57,796 nucleotides of DNA, taken from Nocardioides guangzhouensis. GTDB lineage: Bacteria > Actinomycetota > Actinomycetes > Propionibacteriales > Nocardioidaceae. The notes under the pieces are model-generated. The model was not told where the DNA came from, made no database searches, and was given only the letters and a program-made list of their open reading frames with translations. This document shows, in pieces, positions 57,715 to 57,796 of the stretch. How positions within the stretch are numbered: position 1 is the first letter of the stretch; every line of letters begins with the position of its first letter. The DNA lies in contig NZ_SDKM01000031.1 in NCBI RefSeq assembly GCF_004519545.1, positions 1 through 57,796 on the forward strand, given 5' to 3'. The position numbers were made by a program, and so were the translations under genes.

Positions 57715-57796
57715 GTGTCCCTTCACGCCCCCACCATCCGCTACACGGAAGATCCGCCCCGCACCTCGGCCGAACGCCACGCCGTGGCCCACGACC
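57715..57796 (+). CDS. Start of an unidentified gene (runs off the window)
   Basis: GTG 57715 opens a frame that stays open to the window end: SLHAPTIRYTEDPPRTSAER, then HAVAHD. GGGAG lies about ten bases upstream. Only 27 residues are visible. The fragment is reminiscent of the N-terminus of sigma-B/F-type proteins in actinobacteria, but this is too short to claim. A GGGTAC box is at 57643. If it encodes a stress sigma factor it would fit the promoter boxes nearby. Confidence 0.4.
   Translation, partial: MSLHAPTIRYTEDPPRTSAERHAVAHD

Overview
The window looks like an actinobacterial chromosome of the Nocardioides type (family Nocardioidaceae). It is very GC-rich with strong GC codon bias. 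It carries a complete Pup-proteasome locus (dop, pup, prcB, prcA, pafA, arc), pafB/pafC, a mycothiol ligase (mshC), a HelY-type helicase and several protein families restricted to actinobacteria (SCO1664, DUF3090, MSMEG_4193, DUF5703). Genus assignment is inference from gene content, not from a marker gene.

Layout. 0-1.25 kb: a lone AbiEi/DUF559-like gene framed by inverted, palindrome-bearing repeats. 1.3-6.7 kb: mixed metabolic genes, an Lrp regulator, a secreted HNH nuclease, a 5'-3' exonuclease and an orphan UreF-like gene. 6.7-20.2 kb: an almost unbroken minus-strand run, read as dop-pup-prcB-prcA-pafA-FKBP-pafB-pafC-tatA-tatC-hypothetical-dagK-helY. It covers protein pupylation and degradation, the DNA-damage regulator pair PafBC, and Tat export. 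20.2-26.9 kb: a methyltransferase and an MBL-fold hydrolase, two small membrane proteins, the proteasome ATPase arc, trmI, and an M50/CBS protease. 27-33.3 kb: a RecB-like nuclease, a winged-helix protein, a NarL-type two-component pair, a secreted protein, a class-V aminotransferase and a CGNR regulator. 33.4-45 kb: a 50-residue ORF, then a second minus-strand run MSMEG_4193-DUF3090-SCO1664-mshC-PAC2-metH-HAD-S51, followed by corA and uppP. 45-49 kb: an aldo/keto reductase, DUF5703, a second AbiEi/DUF559-like gene between two hairpin repeats, an M20 hydrolase and tRNA-Leu(GAG). 49-57.8 kb: a GAF-ANTAR gene, a small unknown gene, a ten-gene gas-vesicle operon, a small membrane protein, a BrkB-like membrane protein and the start of an unidentified gene.

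How the parts work together. Dop, PafA, Pup, PrcAB and Arc form the bacterial proteasome pathway. Pup here already ends in Glu, so Dop should be needed only for depupylation. The gas-vesicle operon ends in J-L-S-K order and opens with two non-canonical genes whose products have strongly segregated acidic and basic low-complexity blocks. Boxes of the form GTNT-N15-GGGTA precede the GAF-ANTAR gene, the gas-vesicle operon and the divergent membrane gene, which suggests one stress-sigma (SigF/SigB-like) regulon at this end of the window.

Most unusual content. The two solitary AbiEi/DUF559-like genes, about 46 kb apart, are each tightly framed by a pair of hairpin-forming repeats, with a different repeat family for each. 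No transposase, integrase, phage gene or CRISPR array was seen.
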